This document shows positions 1 to 6,869 of a stretch of DNA of 9,302 nucleotides, in pieces. The DNA is from Cytophagaceae bacterium (GTDB taxonomy: Bacteria > Bacteroidota > Bacteroidia > Cytophagales > Flexibacteraceae), in contig CANHWS010000125.1 in NCBI GenBank assembly GCA_947464365.1, positions 1 to 9,302 of the forward strand, given 5' to 3'. A model generated the notes under the pieces. It saw nothing but the letters and a program-made list of their open reading frames with translations, was not told the DNA's origin and did no database searches. The position numbers were made by a program, and so were the translations under genes. Each line of letters begins with the position of its first letter. Position 1 is the first letter of the stretch.

Positions 1-30
1 ATTCGGTACCCTATTTACATGGGAGGGTAA
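1..30 (+). CDS. Possible 3' end of an upstream gene (window edge)
   Basis: The first reading frame is open from base 1 and ends at a TAA at 28-30, reading IRYPIYMGG before the stop. The stop lies one base before the GTG proposed as the start of the next gene, the tight spacing expected of an operon. Only nine codons are visible, so neither coding status nor function can be judged. The competing view is that the kinase frame, also open to base 1, is the true coding frame here and this is a shadow. Confidence 0.2.
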   Translation: MRYPIYMGG

Positions 31-31
31 A

Positions 32-2308
32 GTGGCAATACGACAATTGTTCGCTGTAGCATATCCGAAAAATGAGTTGTTTTTCCTTCAGGTCCGGAGC
101 CTAAACCAACGCTATCAATGTAATGTAAAGTTAATTGATAAAAATAATTTGCTAATTCTAGCAAACCCGGTGATCAACTCTGTTTATCCGATTTCGGTTT
201 ACCGCGTAGGGTTGAATGACTTTGCCAGCCACGACTACATTTCTGAGTATTTGTTTTTGCAAGAAACCATCCGGTCTGCATCAAAAGAGACTGAGGGCCT
301 AACAAAAGAAATTATTGATAAAAACCTCCAACTCCAACAAGCCAAAGAGCAACTTTTGCATATCAATAAGGTCCTTGAGCTCAAGGTGGAGGAAAAGTCA
401 AAACATATAAATAACCTGACTTATTACCCCGAGCACAATCCCAACCCCGTATTTGAAATTGATATCAAGTACAATACCATTACGTATGCCAACCCTGTTG
501 CTAAACAACTATTCCAGATAGAAGTCAACAATACAGTTTCGACTTGGTTATCTGCGATTGGCTTGTCTTTGACAGAGCTCAATCTATGCAAGCGCACCAA
601 TCTTTCATTCGAATTCCTGAACAGATATTTTGAAGGTAAGTTATTCTATATTCCATCGAGTAATTTCGTGCGGTTTTACCTGACGGACCAGACAGTTCAG
701 CGACAAAAGGAGCAACAAATGACCATCCAGAACAAAAGGGTGATGGAGCAACAGCAAATTTTGATGTCGTTCAAAAGTCTGGAACCAACAATGGGTTTTA
801 ATGCAAAAATTGAGCAAATCATCAAAGTTGTTTCCGGCTATTTGGGTACTACCAATTGTACTTATTGGGCCATTGATCCCAGTCAGCCAACTTCGATGAA
901 TTTACTGATGCAAAATGACACGCCCCTTGGTTTGTTAAAGCTAAGCGGCAACAGCCAAGATGCCAATCAGTTTCCGAGTTATTTTAGGCAAATATATCAT
1001 TCATACAATGTGATATCCTCTGGCATTGGGTCTGAGATATTTATCGAACACTATCTTAATCAGCAAGAATTAGGCTGGGCTGTAACGCGTCGTTTTGATA
1101 TTCCTGTGCGTCGGTTCTCGTCCTTGATAGGTGTCCTCGTGCTGGAGTTTGAGCATTTAGACGCTGAGGTGACACCAGACTTGCTTACCTTCCTAGACAA
1201 GCTAGCTGACCCAATCGCCTTGGCTTACCAGACTGATCAATTATATAATAGCAACATCAAGCTCGCCCAAAAGACCCAATCATTAGAAACTGCGATGCAA
1301 GCCCTGCTTTCGGCTCAGGACGAGCTTATCAGGCAAGAAAGGTTAGTGACCCTTGGTCAGCTGATTGCGGGGATGGCGCACGAAATCAACACACCACTTG
1401 GCGCCATTAAGGCATCAGTGGAGCTCATCATTGGTGGGCTAGAGGACGGATTGTTAGGTCATGTCCTACATCTTACGCCACAAGATTGCCAGATGGCGAT
1501 CAAACTTTATCTTGATAATTCGACCACATTTGGTCATCTAAGCCCTGCTGAGGAGCGGCAGCTAGTGAACCAACTAGAGCTAAAAATTACAGTTGCCTTT
1601 CCTAATTTGCTTCATGCACGGCTATATGCCCGGCGTATTGTTGAGATAGGTTATTCTGAGCTCACCGAGGATATTTTAGTTGTCTTGACCAACAAGGATG
1701 CAAGATCAATCCTAGACTTTTCGGCCTCCTTTGCACGGCTCTCACGTGCTGCGCAGACCATTAATCTTGCTGTCGATAAATCAACCAAAGTGGTGCGGGC
1801 TCTCAATAACTATGCCCACGGTAATACCGAAAACACGATTAGGTCTTTCAGCCTCTACGACAGCATCGAAAACGTATTGACCATTCTTTGGAATCGCATC
1901 AAGGCCGACTCTTTGGTCAAGAATGCGATTGACCAGTCTGTCATGATACTAGGCAATCAGGAAGAACTATCACAGGTCTGGACCAATTTGATCAACAACG
2001 CTGTCCAAGCCTCGAAGGGGAATTGTTCGGTCTATATCACGCACCAGCTGCAGGGCCAAGATCATGTCATTTCCTTTACCAACGACGGCCCTCAGATACC
2101 ACCAGAGGTTTTGCCCAAAATTTTTGATGCTTTTTTTACCACCAAGCGGGTTGGCGAAGGTACTGGTATTGGCCTCAATATCTGCAAACAGATCATCGAG
2201 CGGCATAAAGGCACGATCGCATGCCAGAGTACCACAGACAGTACAGTTTTTACGATAAACCTCCCACACTTTGTTGTCGATGTTGGTAATGCCGATATCG
2301 ATAAGTAG
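32..2308 (+). CDS. Cytosolic PAS/GAF-type sensor histidine kinase with an insert in the dimerisation domain
   Basis: A soluble ATP-dependent autokinase that should pass phosphate to a response regulator, most likely the receiver protein encoded just downstream. No membrane segment or signal peptide is seen, so it probably senses an internal cue. Order: an unrecognised N-terminal region (about 1-85), a coiled coil (86-130), a PAS-like domain (132-230), a GAF-like domain (about 250-400), a second coiled coil (405-440), then the kinase core. The phospho-accepting His450 lies in GMAHEINTPLGAIKAS. The N-box is NLINNAVQA (Asn656), the F-box FDAFFTTK, and the G2 box GEGTGIGL (708-715). About 100 helical residues (468-570) separate the H-box helix from the apparent second helix, far more than in an ordinary HisKA domain. 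The G1 box reads NDGPQIP instead of DNGPGIP. The GTG start follows GGGAGG (21-26) by five bases, but the frame is open to base 1, so a longer N-terminus is possible. PAS and GAF are assigned by pattern only. Confidence 0.93.
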   Translation: MAIRQLFAVAYPKNELFFLQVRSLNQRYQCNVKLIDKNNLLILANPVINSVYPISVYRVGLNDFASHDYISEYLFLQETIRSASKETEGLTKEIIDKNLQLQQAKEQLLHINKVLELKVEEKSKHINNLTYYPEHNPNPVFEIDIKYNTITYANPVAKQLFQIEVNNTVSTWLSAIGLSLTELNLCKRTNLSFEFLNRYFEGKLFYIPSSNFVRFYLTDQTVQRQKEQQMTIQNKRVMEQQQILMSFKSLEPTMGFNAKIEQIIKVVSGYLGTTNCTYWAIDPSQPTSMNLLMQNDTPLGLLKLSGNSQDANQFPSYFRQIYHSYNVISSGIGSEIFIEHYLNQQELGWAVTRRFDIPVRRFSSLIGVLVLEFEHLDAEVTPDLLTFLDKLADPIALAYQTDQLYNSNIKLAQKTQSLETAMQALLSAQDELIRQERLVTLGQLIAGMAHEINTPLGAIKASVELIIGGLEDGLLGHVLHLTPQDCQMAIKLYLDNSTTFGHLSPAEERQLVNQLELKITVAFPNLLHARLYARRIVEIGYSELTEDILVVLTNKDARSILDFSASFARLSRAAQTINLAVDKSTKVVRALNNYAHGNTENTIRSFSLYDSIENVLTILWNRIKADSLVKNAIDQSVMILGNQEELSQVWTNLINNAVQASKGNCSVYITHQLQGQDHVISFTNDGPQIPPEVLPKIFDAFFTTKRVGEGTGIGLNICKQIIERHKGTIACQSTTDSTVFTINLPHFVVDVGNADIDK

Positions 2309-2471
2309 TTATGTATCAATTAAAGATCCTATATTTTCATTTTGCAAATTTGCGCTAAACAGGTTTGTAACCTTAGGGGCTGTTGCTTTACCTTGCTTGT
2401 TTTTTGTATTTTGCCGATGTTATCACCACTAGTCGAGTTTTGCTGGCTAGTAGGCACGGTGCAACAACGCA
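2309..2471 (+). promoter_or_regulatory. Leader between kinase and receiver gene with two small dyads
   Basis: This 163-bp gap holds a perfect 10-bp palindrome, GCAAATTTGC (2344-2353). It also holds a 7-bp inverted repeat, ACTAGTC (2428-2434) with GGCTAGT (2445-2451), with one G-U pair and a 10-base loop, ending 20 bases before the receiver ATG. TATTTTG at 2407-2413 resembles the Bacteroidota -7 box TAnnTTTG but is one base short, and I see no well-placed TTTG partner. The gap is long enough for a separate promoter for the receiver gene. Both dyads are short enough to arise by chance. Confidence 0.25.
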
Positions 2472-2876
2472 ATGACTAATAAGAAAGTAGCCATACTATT
2501 GGTAGATGACGAGGTGATAATCCTTGTGGCGCTCAAGTACCAGCTAGAGGCCTTTCTTCCTGACGATGTACGTGTGGAAATTGCTGCCTCAGCTACGGAG
2601 CTGCATGACGTCTTGGCTGAGTTCCAGAAGGAAGACTACAGCCTTGCAGCCCTTATTACGGATTTTACGATGCCAGATATTTCCGGAGCCGATGTTTTGA
2701 AGCTGGTGCACGCAACCTACCCTGCTGCCTCCAAGGCACTACTTACAGGCCAATGTGACCGGGAAATCTTATCCAGTCTTGCCGATCAGTATCAGCTAAA
2801 AGAGGTCTTTGATAAACCATGGAACTCTACTGCCGTTAAGCGGTTTGTGCATGACGCCGTTGAGGCGGTAGCATAA
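2472..2876 (+). CDS. Stand-alone receiver-domain response regulator
   Basis: A single CheY-like receiver domain of 134 residues with no output domain. The acidic pocket is Asp12-Asp13 in ILLVDDE, the phospho-acceptor is Asp64 in LITDFTMPDISG, the switch Thr is Thr92 in ALLTGQ, and the conserved Lys is Lys115 in FDKPWN. All catalytic residues are therefore present. The KPW ending of beta-5 is common in receivers that work with multi-domain kinases or feed RpfG/HD-GYP-type outputs. It follows the soluble histidine kinase on the same strand after 163 bp, so it is the probable phosphate acceptor. With no effector attached, it must act by protein contact, pass phosphate on in a relay, or serve as a phosphate sink. 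The ATG is not preceded by a Shine-Dalgarno sequence, usual for Bacteroidota. Family assignment is firm; partner and output are inferred. Confidence 0.95.
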   Translation: MTNKKVAILLVDDEVIILVALKYQLEAFLPDDVRVEIAASATELHDVLAEFQKEDYSLAALITDFTMPDISGADVLKLVHATYPAASKALLTGQCDREILSSLADQYQLKEVFDKPWNSTAVKRFVHDAVEAVA

Positions 2877-2882
2877 AATGAT

Positions 2883-2923
2883 CCTGCCGTTCTGAGCCAA
2901 TCGTCACATTGGTTGCATGCAGG
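2883..2923. terminator. Nested inverted repeat between convergent genes, possible bidirectional terminator
   Basis: Between the convergent receiver and lipoprotein genes, an inner stem AGCCAAT (2895-2901) / ATTGGTT (2908-2914, one G-U pair) has a six-base loop. It sits inside an outer stem CCTGC (2883-2887) / GCAGG (2919-2923). It begins seven bases after the receiver stop. Neither strand has a T-run beside it, so a terminator role rests on position and symmetry only. Confidence 0.35.
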
Positions 2924-2988
2924 CGCATGATAAACTAGGCTTAGGGCAACACTTCAATACTAACTACCTTTTACTACTGCGCACTGGC

Positions 2989-3255
2989 TTATTTTGCCCG
3001 TGGGTTTTTGTAGGTAGGTTTGCCCTTGACCAGACCATTCTTATCATATTGGATGTCCGAACCTCCTAAAGACATCCCTGTTGCAGGTTTGATGGTATTG
3101 GTGCTAGTGTTGTAAACCACCGTGCTGGAGTTCTTAGGGCACGGTACCACCTCTCGCGTACAGCCGAACAACAAAGCAATCAGGACGGTCAGCAGGAGGG
3201 GCAATAAGGCCCAAGCTCTCAGGACAGCACATCGGTAAATGTTGGATGCAGACAT
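2989..3255 (-). CDS. Small putative lipoprotein, function unknown
   Basis: An 88-residue protein that I do not recognise. The N-terminus has a short polar stretch with Arg8 and Arg13, then a strongly hydrophobic run (about 16-30) ending in LLFGC. This resembles a signal-peptidase II lipobox with Cys32 as the lipidated residue, although Phe at -2 is atypical. The mature part would be about 57 residues, polar, rich in Thr, Ser, Asn and Lys, with a Gly/Asp/Tyr/Lys-rich tail containing GGSDIQYDKNG and PTYKNPRAK. No catalytic motif is seen, and the Cys is not followed by an acidic or lysine-rich surface-export signal. A TTG codon two residues upstream (3261) is an alternative start, but the ATG is preferred. 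It is the last minus-strand gene before the convergent junction, 254 bp beyond nuoH, and probably has its own promoter. An inner-membrane single-pass protein is the alternative. Confidence 0.72.
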   Translation of the reverse strand: MSASNIYRCAVLRAWALLPLLLTVLIALLFGCTREVVPCPKNSSTVVYNTSTNTIKPATGMSLGGSDIQYDKNGLVKGKPTYKNPRAK

Positions 3256-3337
3256 AATCAAAAGATGGGTGTTTACTCGGCCTTTTTCCTAACTGTAAAT
3301 ATCAGGATTTGGCCTCTAGGTTGGGTGTATCAAGATC

Positions 3338-3377
3338 AAAAAAGAGTTGTTCCTAGCTGGTTGCGTACTGTTAGGAA
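3338..3377 (-). terminator. Candidate intrinsic terminator downstream of nuoH
   Basis: TTCCTA (3350-3355) and TAGGAA (3372-3377) form a 6-bp inverted repeat. Read on the minus strand it is followed, after six bases, by a run of six Ts (3343-3338). It lies between nuoH and the lipoprotein gene in the right orientation to end nuoH transcripts. The stem is short and AT-rich and the T-run is slightly far away, so the call is tentative. Confidence 0.35.
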
Positions 3378-3452
3378 TTTGTTGTTGTTATTTGACGATG
3401 CTGGACCATCTTGTGGTGTAAGGTAGTTAAGTCCCAGATAAAGTAGTGCGAC

Positions 3453-3506
3453 ACAATTGCCTGTTTACTTACATCAGTACCATTATGGTGCTGAATTGGC
3501 AATTGT
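3453..3506. repeat. Nested inverted repeat directly after nuoH
   Basis: Outer arms ACAATTGCC (3453-3461) and GGCAATTGT (3498-3506) are a perfect 9-bp inverted repeat. Inside them a 21-base dyad (3474-3494) runs from TCAG to CTGA around ACCATTATGGT, with a single mismatched pair. The structure starts three bases after the nuoH stop codon. No T-run follows on the minus strand. It could be a 3' mRNA-stabilising structure, a factor-dependent terminator or a protein-binding dyad. Confidence 0.5.
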
Positions 3507-3509
3507 TTG

Positions 3510-4625
3510 TCAGACCATTAACATCCGCCAAACGGCACATAACACAAGCAAGACCATACTGATTGGTAGCAGGACCTGCCAACATAGATACATCAATTGG
3601 TCAAGACGTAACCGCGGGAACGTCCAACGGACCCAAATATGGCTTAGCCCCCACAAAAGGACCTTAATCATCAGCCAAAACACCCCCCAAGCATTGGCTG
3701 CCCAAGTCCCAGGCAGGCCCGTCGTATAATCTGCCAATGCCAATGGGCCGATGTTAGGCAGTGGGGTACCCCATCCTCCTAGGAAGAGCACGGCCCCAAG
3801 TGCAGCAAATAGCAGCTGCATGGTGTATTCGCTCAGGAAAAACACCGCCCATTTGAACCCGCTATACTCCGTATGGAAGCCACCAACCAATTCAGATTCG
3901 CCCTCCGGGAGGTCAAATGGTGCCCGGTTGCATTCGGCAAGGGTTGCGATGTAATAGATAACAAACCCTACGAAAAGCAAGGGCATCCGGAAGATGTTCC
4001 AGGTCAGAAACCCGCCTATATGATCTGTGCTTACTCCTAGTGCCTTAATCCCGAAAAGATAATTGCCTTGCCAAATTTGCTGATGAGTTTCTGACCACCA
4101 ATTGGCCAAATGTGTTTGCTGATAGGTGATAGCCTGGAGGTCTAAGGTCTGGCATAATATAACCACACAAAGCACCGATATCCCGACCGGGATCTCGTAG
4201 CTGATGATTTGGGCAAGGCCACGCATGGCGCCATACACTGGGTACTTGCTATTGCTGCCCCAGCCTGCCATCAGGATGCCAAACACGTCCAGCGAAACGA
4301 GGCCCAGTAGCAGGAATAAGGCACTATACACACCCGTAGCTGGCACTACATCAGGAGTGAGTGGGATAAACACATACCCCACGAAGCTAACGGCAAATAT
4401 CAGTAAGGGAGCGATGCCAAATAGCAATCGGTCAGAACCAGTAATGGTGATGGCCTCCTTCTGGAGGAGCTTGAGCAAGTCAGCAAAGGCCTGGAGCATG
4501 CCCCACTTACCAACGACATTCGGGCCCATCCTGTCTTGCATAAAGGCTGCACCTTTGCGCTCGCCGTAAAATAGGACGATGACCCAAAGTAAGTTTGCCA
4601 CCAATAAAACAGGGAACCACATCAT
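3510..4625 (-). CDS. nuoH: NADH-quinone oxidoreductase subunit H
   Basis: The membrane subunit of respiratory Complex I that, with NuoB and NuoD, forms the quinone-binding chamber and the entry to the proton-pumping arm. The 371 residues show about eight hydrophobic segments and the family signatures: GERKGAAFMQDRMGPN (21-36, with the conserved Glu22), GWGSNSKYPVYGAMRG (121-136) followed by the conserved ISYEIP, and the cytosolic loop RAPFDLPEGESELV (234-247) leading into HTEYSG. It ends with the expected WVRWTFPRLRLDQLM motif. It is longer than the Escherichia coli protein, mainly through an enlarged loop at about 165-208. The start is either of two adjacent ATGs; an in-frame TAG lies just upstream. 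The neighbours are a histidine kinase 114 bp upstream and a small lipoprotein downstream. No nuoG or nuoI adjoins it, which is unusual, so the remaining subunits must be encoded elsewhere. Confidence 0.97.
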   Translation of the reverse strand: MMWFPVLLVANLLWVIVLFYGERKGAAFMQDRMGPNVVGKWGMLQAFADLLKLLQKEAITITGSDRLLFGIAPLLIFAVSFVGYVFIPLTPDVVPATGVYSALFLLLGLVSLDVFGILMAGWGSNSKYPVYGAMRGLAQIISYEIPVGISVLCVVILCQTLDLQAITYQQTHLANWWSETHQQIWQGNYLFGIKALGVSTDHIGGFLTWNIFRMPLLFVGFVIYYIATLAECNRAPFDLPEGESELVGGFHTEYSGFKWAVFFLSEYTMQLLFAALGAVLFLGGWGTPLPNIGPLALADYTTGLPGTWAANAWGVFWLMIKVLLWGLSHIWVRWTFPRLRLDQLMYLCWQVLLPISMVLLVLCAVWRMLMV

Positions 4626-4705
4626 GTAGGGGCAAATATCCGACTAGTTACGCACAATCTGACCTTATCGGCAGCCCAAACGCTCCATATCTAACCTTTT
4701 GAGGT

Positions 4706-4740
4706 GATCCTGATGGCTAATCGACTGATGTCTCAGGATC
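4706..4740 (-). terminator. Inverted repeat at the kinase stop codon, possible terminator
   Basis: GATCCTGA (4706-4713) and TCAGGATC (4733-4740) form a perfect 8-bp inverted repeat with a 19-base loop. It overlaps the last base of the kinase TAG stop and lies 81 bp before the nuoH start. No T-run follows on the minus strand, so it may be a weak or factor-dependent terminator, or an RNA 3'-end structure, between kinase and nuoH. Confidence 0.4.
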
Positions 4741-5918
4741 TATATTGCCTTGCCTGCAATACGATCAGGAACTGCTGGTTTACTTACTTGGGTGCCTTCG
4801 GCGAGATGGGTGACCTGAAGCACGGCCGAGGGATTGCCTTTCTGGAGCTTAAACTGGAAGGTGGTGCCTTTGCCGACACGGCTAGCGACAGATATACGGC
4901 TTTCATGAGCTTCGATGATCTGCTTGACGATAGCCAGACCAAGCCCAGAGCCACCTTTCTCGCGTGAGCGACTTTGCTCGACCCGATAGAAACGATCAAA
5001 AATGCGTTTGAGGTGTTCGCCCGCTATGCCTGGTCCATTATCACTAACAACGATGATGACATGGTCTTTTTCGGTACGGAGTGAAACCAAGACTTCGCCC
5101 TTATCGTTACCATACTTGATGGCGTTCTCTAACAGGTTGATCAGGACCTGACCAATGCGGTTCCTGTCGGCATAGACCCAGAGGTTTTTCTCGGTCTTTT
5201 TGTCCCACTTGATCTTGGCATCCCGTTTTTCGGCCTTGCGCTCTAGCATATCAAAGATGTCGGCAATCTGGCTATAGACGTCATAATGGCTTGGGTGCAT
5301 CTGGATGACACCATTCTCCATTTGGGATAGCTCGATCAGCTCATTGACTAACTCGTTGAGACCATCGAGGCTTTTGGCGGCCTTCTTCAGGAACTTGAGG
5401 CTTATTTCGGGGTCATCAATGGCGCCATCTAGCAAGGTGTAGATAAAGCCTTGTGCTGAGAATATAGGAGTCTTGAGCTCGTGCGATATGTCTGCCAAAA
5501 ACTCCCTCCTATAGGTCTCGACCTCCTTAAGCTGATCGATTTCGCGTTCCTTTTTGCTGGCGTAGCTATACAGCTCCTTATTTAGCTTTTTTAGCGGGCC
5601 ACCAGATAGGTTCTTGAGTGATTTCCGGACCTGTTTATAGTCTTTTTTCTTGAGTCGCTCTAGCAGGACGTAGAGCTTGTTGATTTCGGAAAAGACCAAA
5701 AACTCAAGGCAGAAATAGACTGCCGCGGCTGTACCCAGAAATGACGTAACACTAACACCAAGCAAAGTTTCGCCATCTGTACCTAGGTAAAAGTACAGGA
5801 TCAAGGTTGCAACGACTGATACGCTGAGTGCAACAACAAGGGCTATGAAACGGGCGTTGAACAGCAAACGTTTGGACTGGTTATACTTGCTGAGGTAAAG
5901 ATATTGTTTTTTGCCCAT
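4740..5918 (-). CDS. Membrane sensor histidine kinase, PhoR-like
   Basis: The sensor of the two-component pair formed with the PhoB-type regulator encoded immediately upstream. It should autophosphorylate on His146 and transfer phosphate to Asp57 of that regulator. Two hydrophobic segments (about 24-45 and 52-76) are joined by a very short loop, so almost no periplasmic sensor domain exists and the signal may be sensed in or near the membrane. A charged helical linker (77-135) leads to a HisKA domain with FLADISHELKTP. The ATPase domain has the N-box INLLENAIKYG (Asn265), G1 SDNGPGI (Asp293), F-box FDRFYR and G2 GGSGLGL (322-328), all canonical. The catalytic domain ends near residue 360; a further 32 polar residues form a tail of unknown role. 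The ATG lies 178 bp after the regulator gene, without a Shine-Dalgarno sequence. PhoR-like describes the type only; the signal is not evident, and phosphate sensing is not shown. Confidence 0.97.
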   Translation of the reverse strand: MGKKQYLYLSKYNQSKRLLFNARFIALVVALSVSVVATLILYFYLGTDGETLLGVSVTSFLGTAAAVYFCLEFLVFSEINKLYVLLERLKKKDYKQVRKSLKNLSGGPLKKLNKELYSYASKKEREIDQLKEVETYRREFLADISHELKTPIFSAQGFIYTLLDGAIDDPEISLKFLKKAAKSLDGLNELVNELIELSQMENGVIQMHPSHYDVYSQIADIFDMLERKAEKRDAKIKWDKKTEKNLWVYADRNRIGQVLINLLENAIKYGNDKGEVLVSLRTEKDHVIIVVSDNGPGIAGEHLKRIFDRFYRVEQSRSREKGGSGLGLAIVKQIIEAHESRISVASRVGKGTTFQFKLQKGNPSAVLQVTHLAEGTQVSKPAVPDRIAGKAI

Positions 5919-6040
5919 TATGCCATCGTTATGCAGGTTGGTCCTATTGTGTTTGCCAGCTTACCAAAAGCCATAGCGTTACCGATAGGGCACCTGTCAG
6001 GTACCTTATGTTGGTTGTTAATTACTGTTTGTGCTTGGTT

Positions 6041-6081
6041 TGGCTACGCCTGATTTCGCATTGCAACTAGATCAGGAGCCA
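6041..6081 (-). terminator. Stem-loop after the response-regulator gene
   Basis: TGGCT (6041-6045) pairs with AGCCA (6077-6081), and CCTGAT (6049-6054) pairs with ATCAGG (6071-6076). This makes an 11-bp stem with a three-base bulge and a 16-base loop. It lies 15 bases beyond the regulator TAA on the minus strand, ahead of the kinase gene. No T-run follows, so it might lower read-through or mark an RNA processing site rather than fully terminate. Confidence 0.4.
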
Positions 6082-6096
6082 TTAACAGACGCCGAC

Positions 6097-6801
6097 TTAG
6101 AGTGGGTTTTTGCCCACATCTTCAAACTTGTAGCCTACTCCCTTAACGGTGCTGATGTAGTTTTCGCCAATTTTCTCACGGACCTTCCGTACGTGGACAT
6201 CGACGGTGCGTGCAAGGACATAGACATCAGCCCCCCAAATGTTCTGGAGCAGCTCGTCACGGTTAAAAACCTTGTTGGGCGAAGAGGCCAAGAAGCTCAG
6301 CAGTTCAAACTCTTTCTTGGGCAAGACCATTTCTTGGCCATTGATTGTGATGGTGTAGCTGGCACGGTCGATCGTCAGTTCCTTAAATACCAGCCGATTG
6401 TTGTCCTTAGCGCCAGCTCCTTGGCGTCTAAAAAAAGCCGAGATACGGCTCAGCAAAGCCCGTGGTTTGATGGGTTTGTTGATGTAGTCGCTGGCACCGG
6501 CATCAAAGCTCGCTACCTCCGAATACTCTTCGCTCCGTGCCGTCAGGAAGATGATAAATGTCTCCTTGAACTGCGGCATCTCTCTGAGCTGGCGGCAGGC
6601 CTCGACCCCATCCAGCACTGGCATCATGATGTCCATCAGGACTAGGTGTGGCTTGAACAATTTGGCCACTTCCACTGCCCGTTTGCCGTTTTCGGCGGTC
6701 TGGACTTCATAACCTTCTTTTACCAAGTTGTATTGCAACAGCTCTACAATATCTGGTTCGTCGTCAACTACCAGGACTCGATTTACTGTTTTGCTTGACA
6801 T
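6097..6801 (-). CDS. OmpR/PhoB-family DNA-binding response regulator
   Basis: A transcription factor controlled by phosphorylation, 234 residues, the usual length for the family. The receiver domain (about 7-122) has Asp13-Asp14 in VLVVDDE, phospho-acceptor Asp57 in LVLMDIMMP, Thr87 in FLTAR, and Lys109 in YINKPIKP. The C-terminal winged-helix domain (about 137-229) shows LPKKEFELLSFLA, the recognition-helix region ARTVDVHVRKVREKIG, and the closing STVKGVGYKFE hairpin. The kinase gene follows on the same strand after 178 bp, so they form a cognate pair. The thioredoxin-like gene ends only 68 bp upstream, so regulator and oxidoreductase may share a transcript. No Shine-Dalgarno sequence precedes the ATG. 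The genes it controls cannot be read from the sequence. A long plus-strand open frame across this gene is its antisense shadow. Confidence 0.97.
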   Translation of the reverse strand: MSSKTVNRVLVVDDEPDIVELLQYNLVKEGYEVQTAENGKRAVEVAKLFKPHLVLMDIMMPVLDGVEACRQLREMPQFKETFIIFLTARSEEYSEVASFDAGASDYINKPIKPRALLSRISAFFRRQGAGAKDNNRLVFKELTIDRASYTITINGQEMVLPKKEFELLSFLASSPNKVFNRDELLQNIWGADVYVLARTVDVHVRKVREKIGENYISTVKGVGYKFEDVGKNPL

Positions 6802-6869
6802 AAAGGAAAACGTTTGATAACGCTGTGTTGGCTAGGTAGTGGAGTTGGCTGATAACCAGTTACTGATGA

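Noticed and set aside
1970..2319. Short frames on both strands inside the 3' end of the first kinase
   Set aside because: They overlap the conserved ATPase domain and show no domain of their own.
3457..4569. Three plus-strand open frames across nuoH (at 3457-3729, 3751-3954 and 4204-4569)
   Set aside because: All are antisense to a strongly conserved gene, with low-complexity Pro/Ser/Arg-rich translations typical of shadow frames.
4626..4660. GATATTTG just before nuoH as a Bacteroidota -7 promoter box
   Set aside because: It matches TAnnTTTG at most positions but sits about nine bases from the ATG, and the only TTG upstream is too close (14 bases), so it was not called.
4704..4999. Short frames on both strands over the 3' end of the PhoR-like kinase
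   Set aside because: They overlap the conserved G2 box and tail of the kinase; the plus-strand one merely starts in the spacer.
6031..6645. Plus-strand open frame of 204 codons
   Set aside because: It lies antisense to the clearly coding PhoB-type regulator and has no recognisable domain; it is a shadow.
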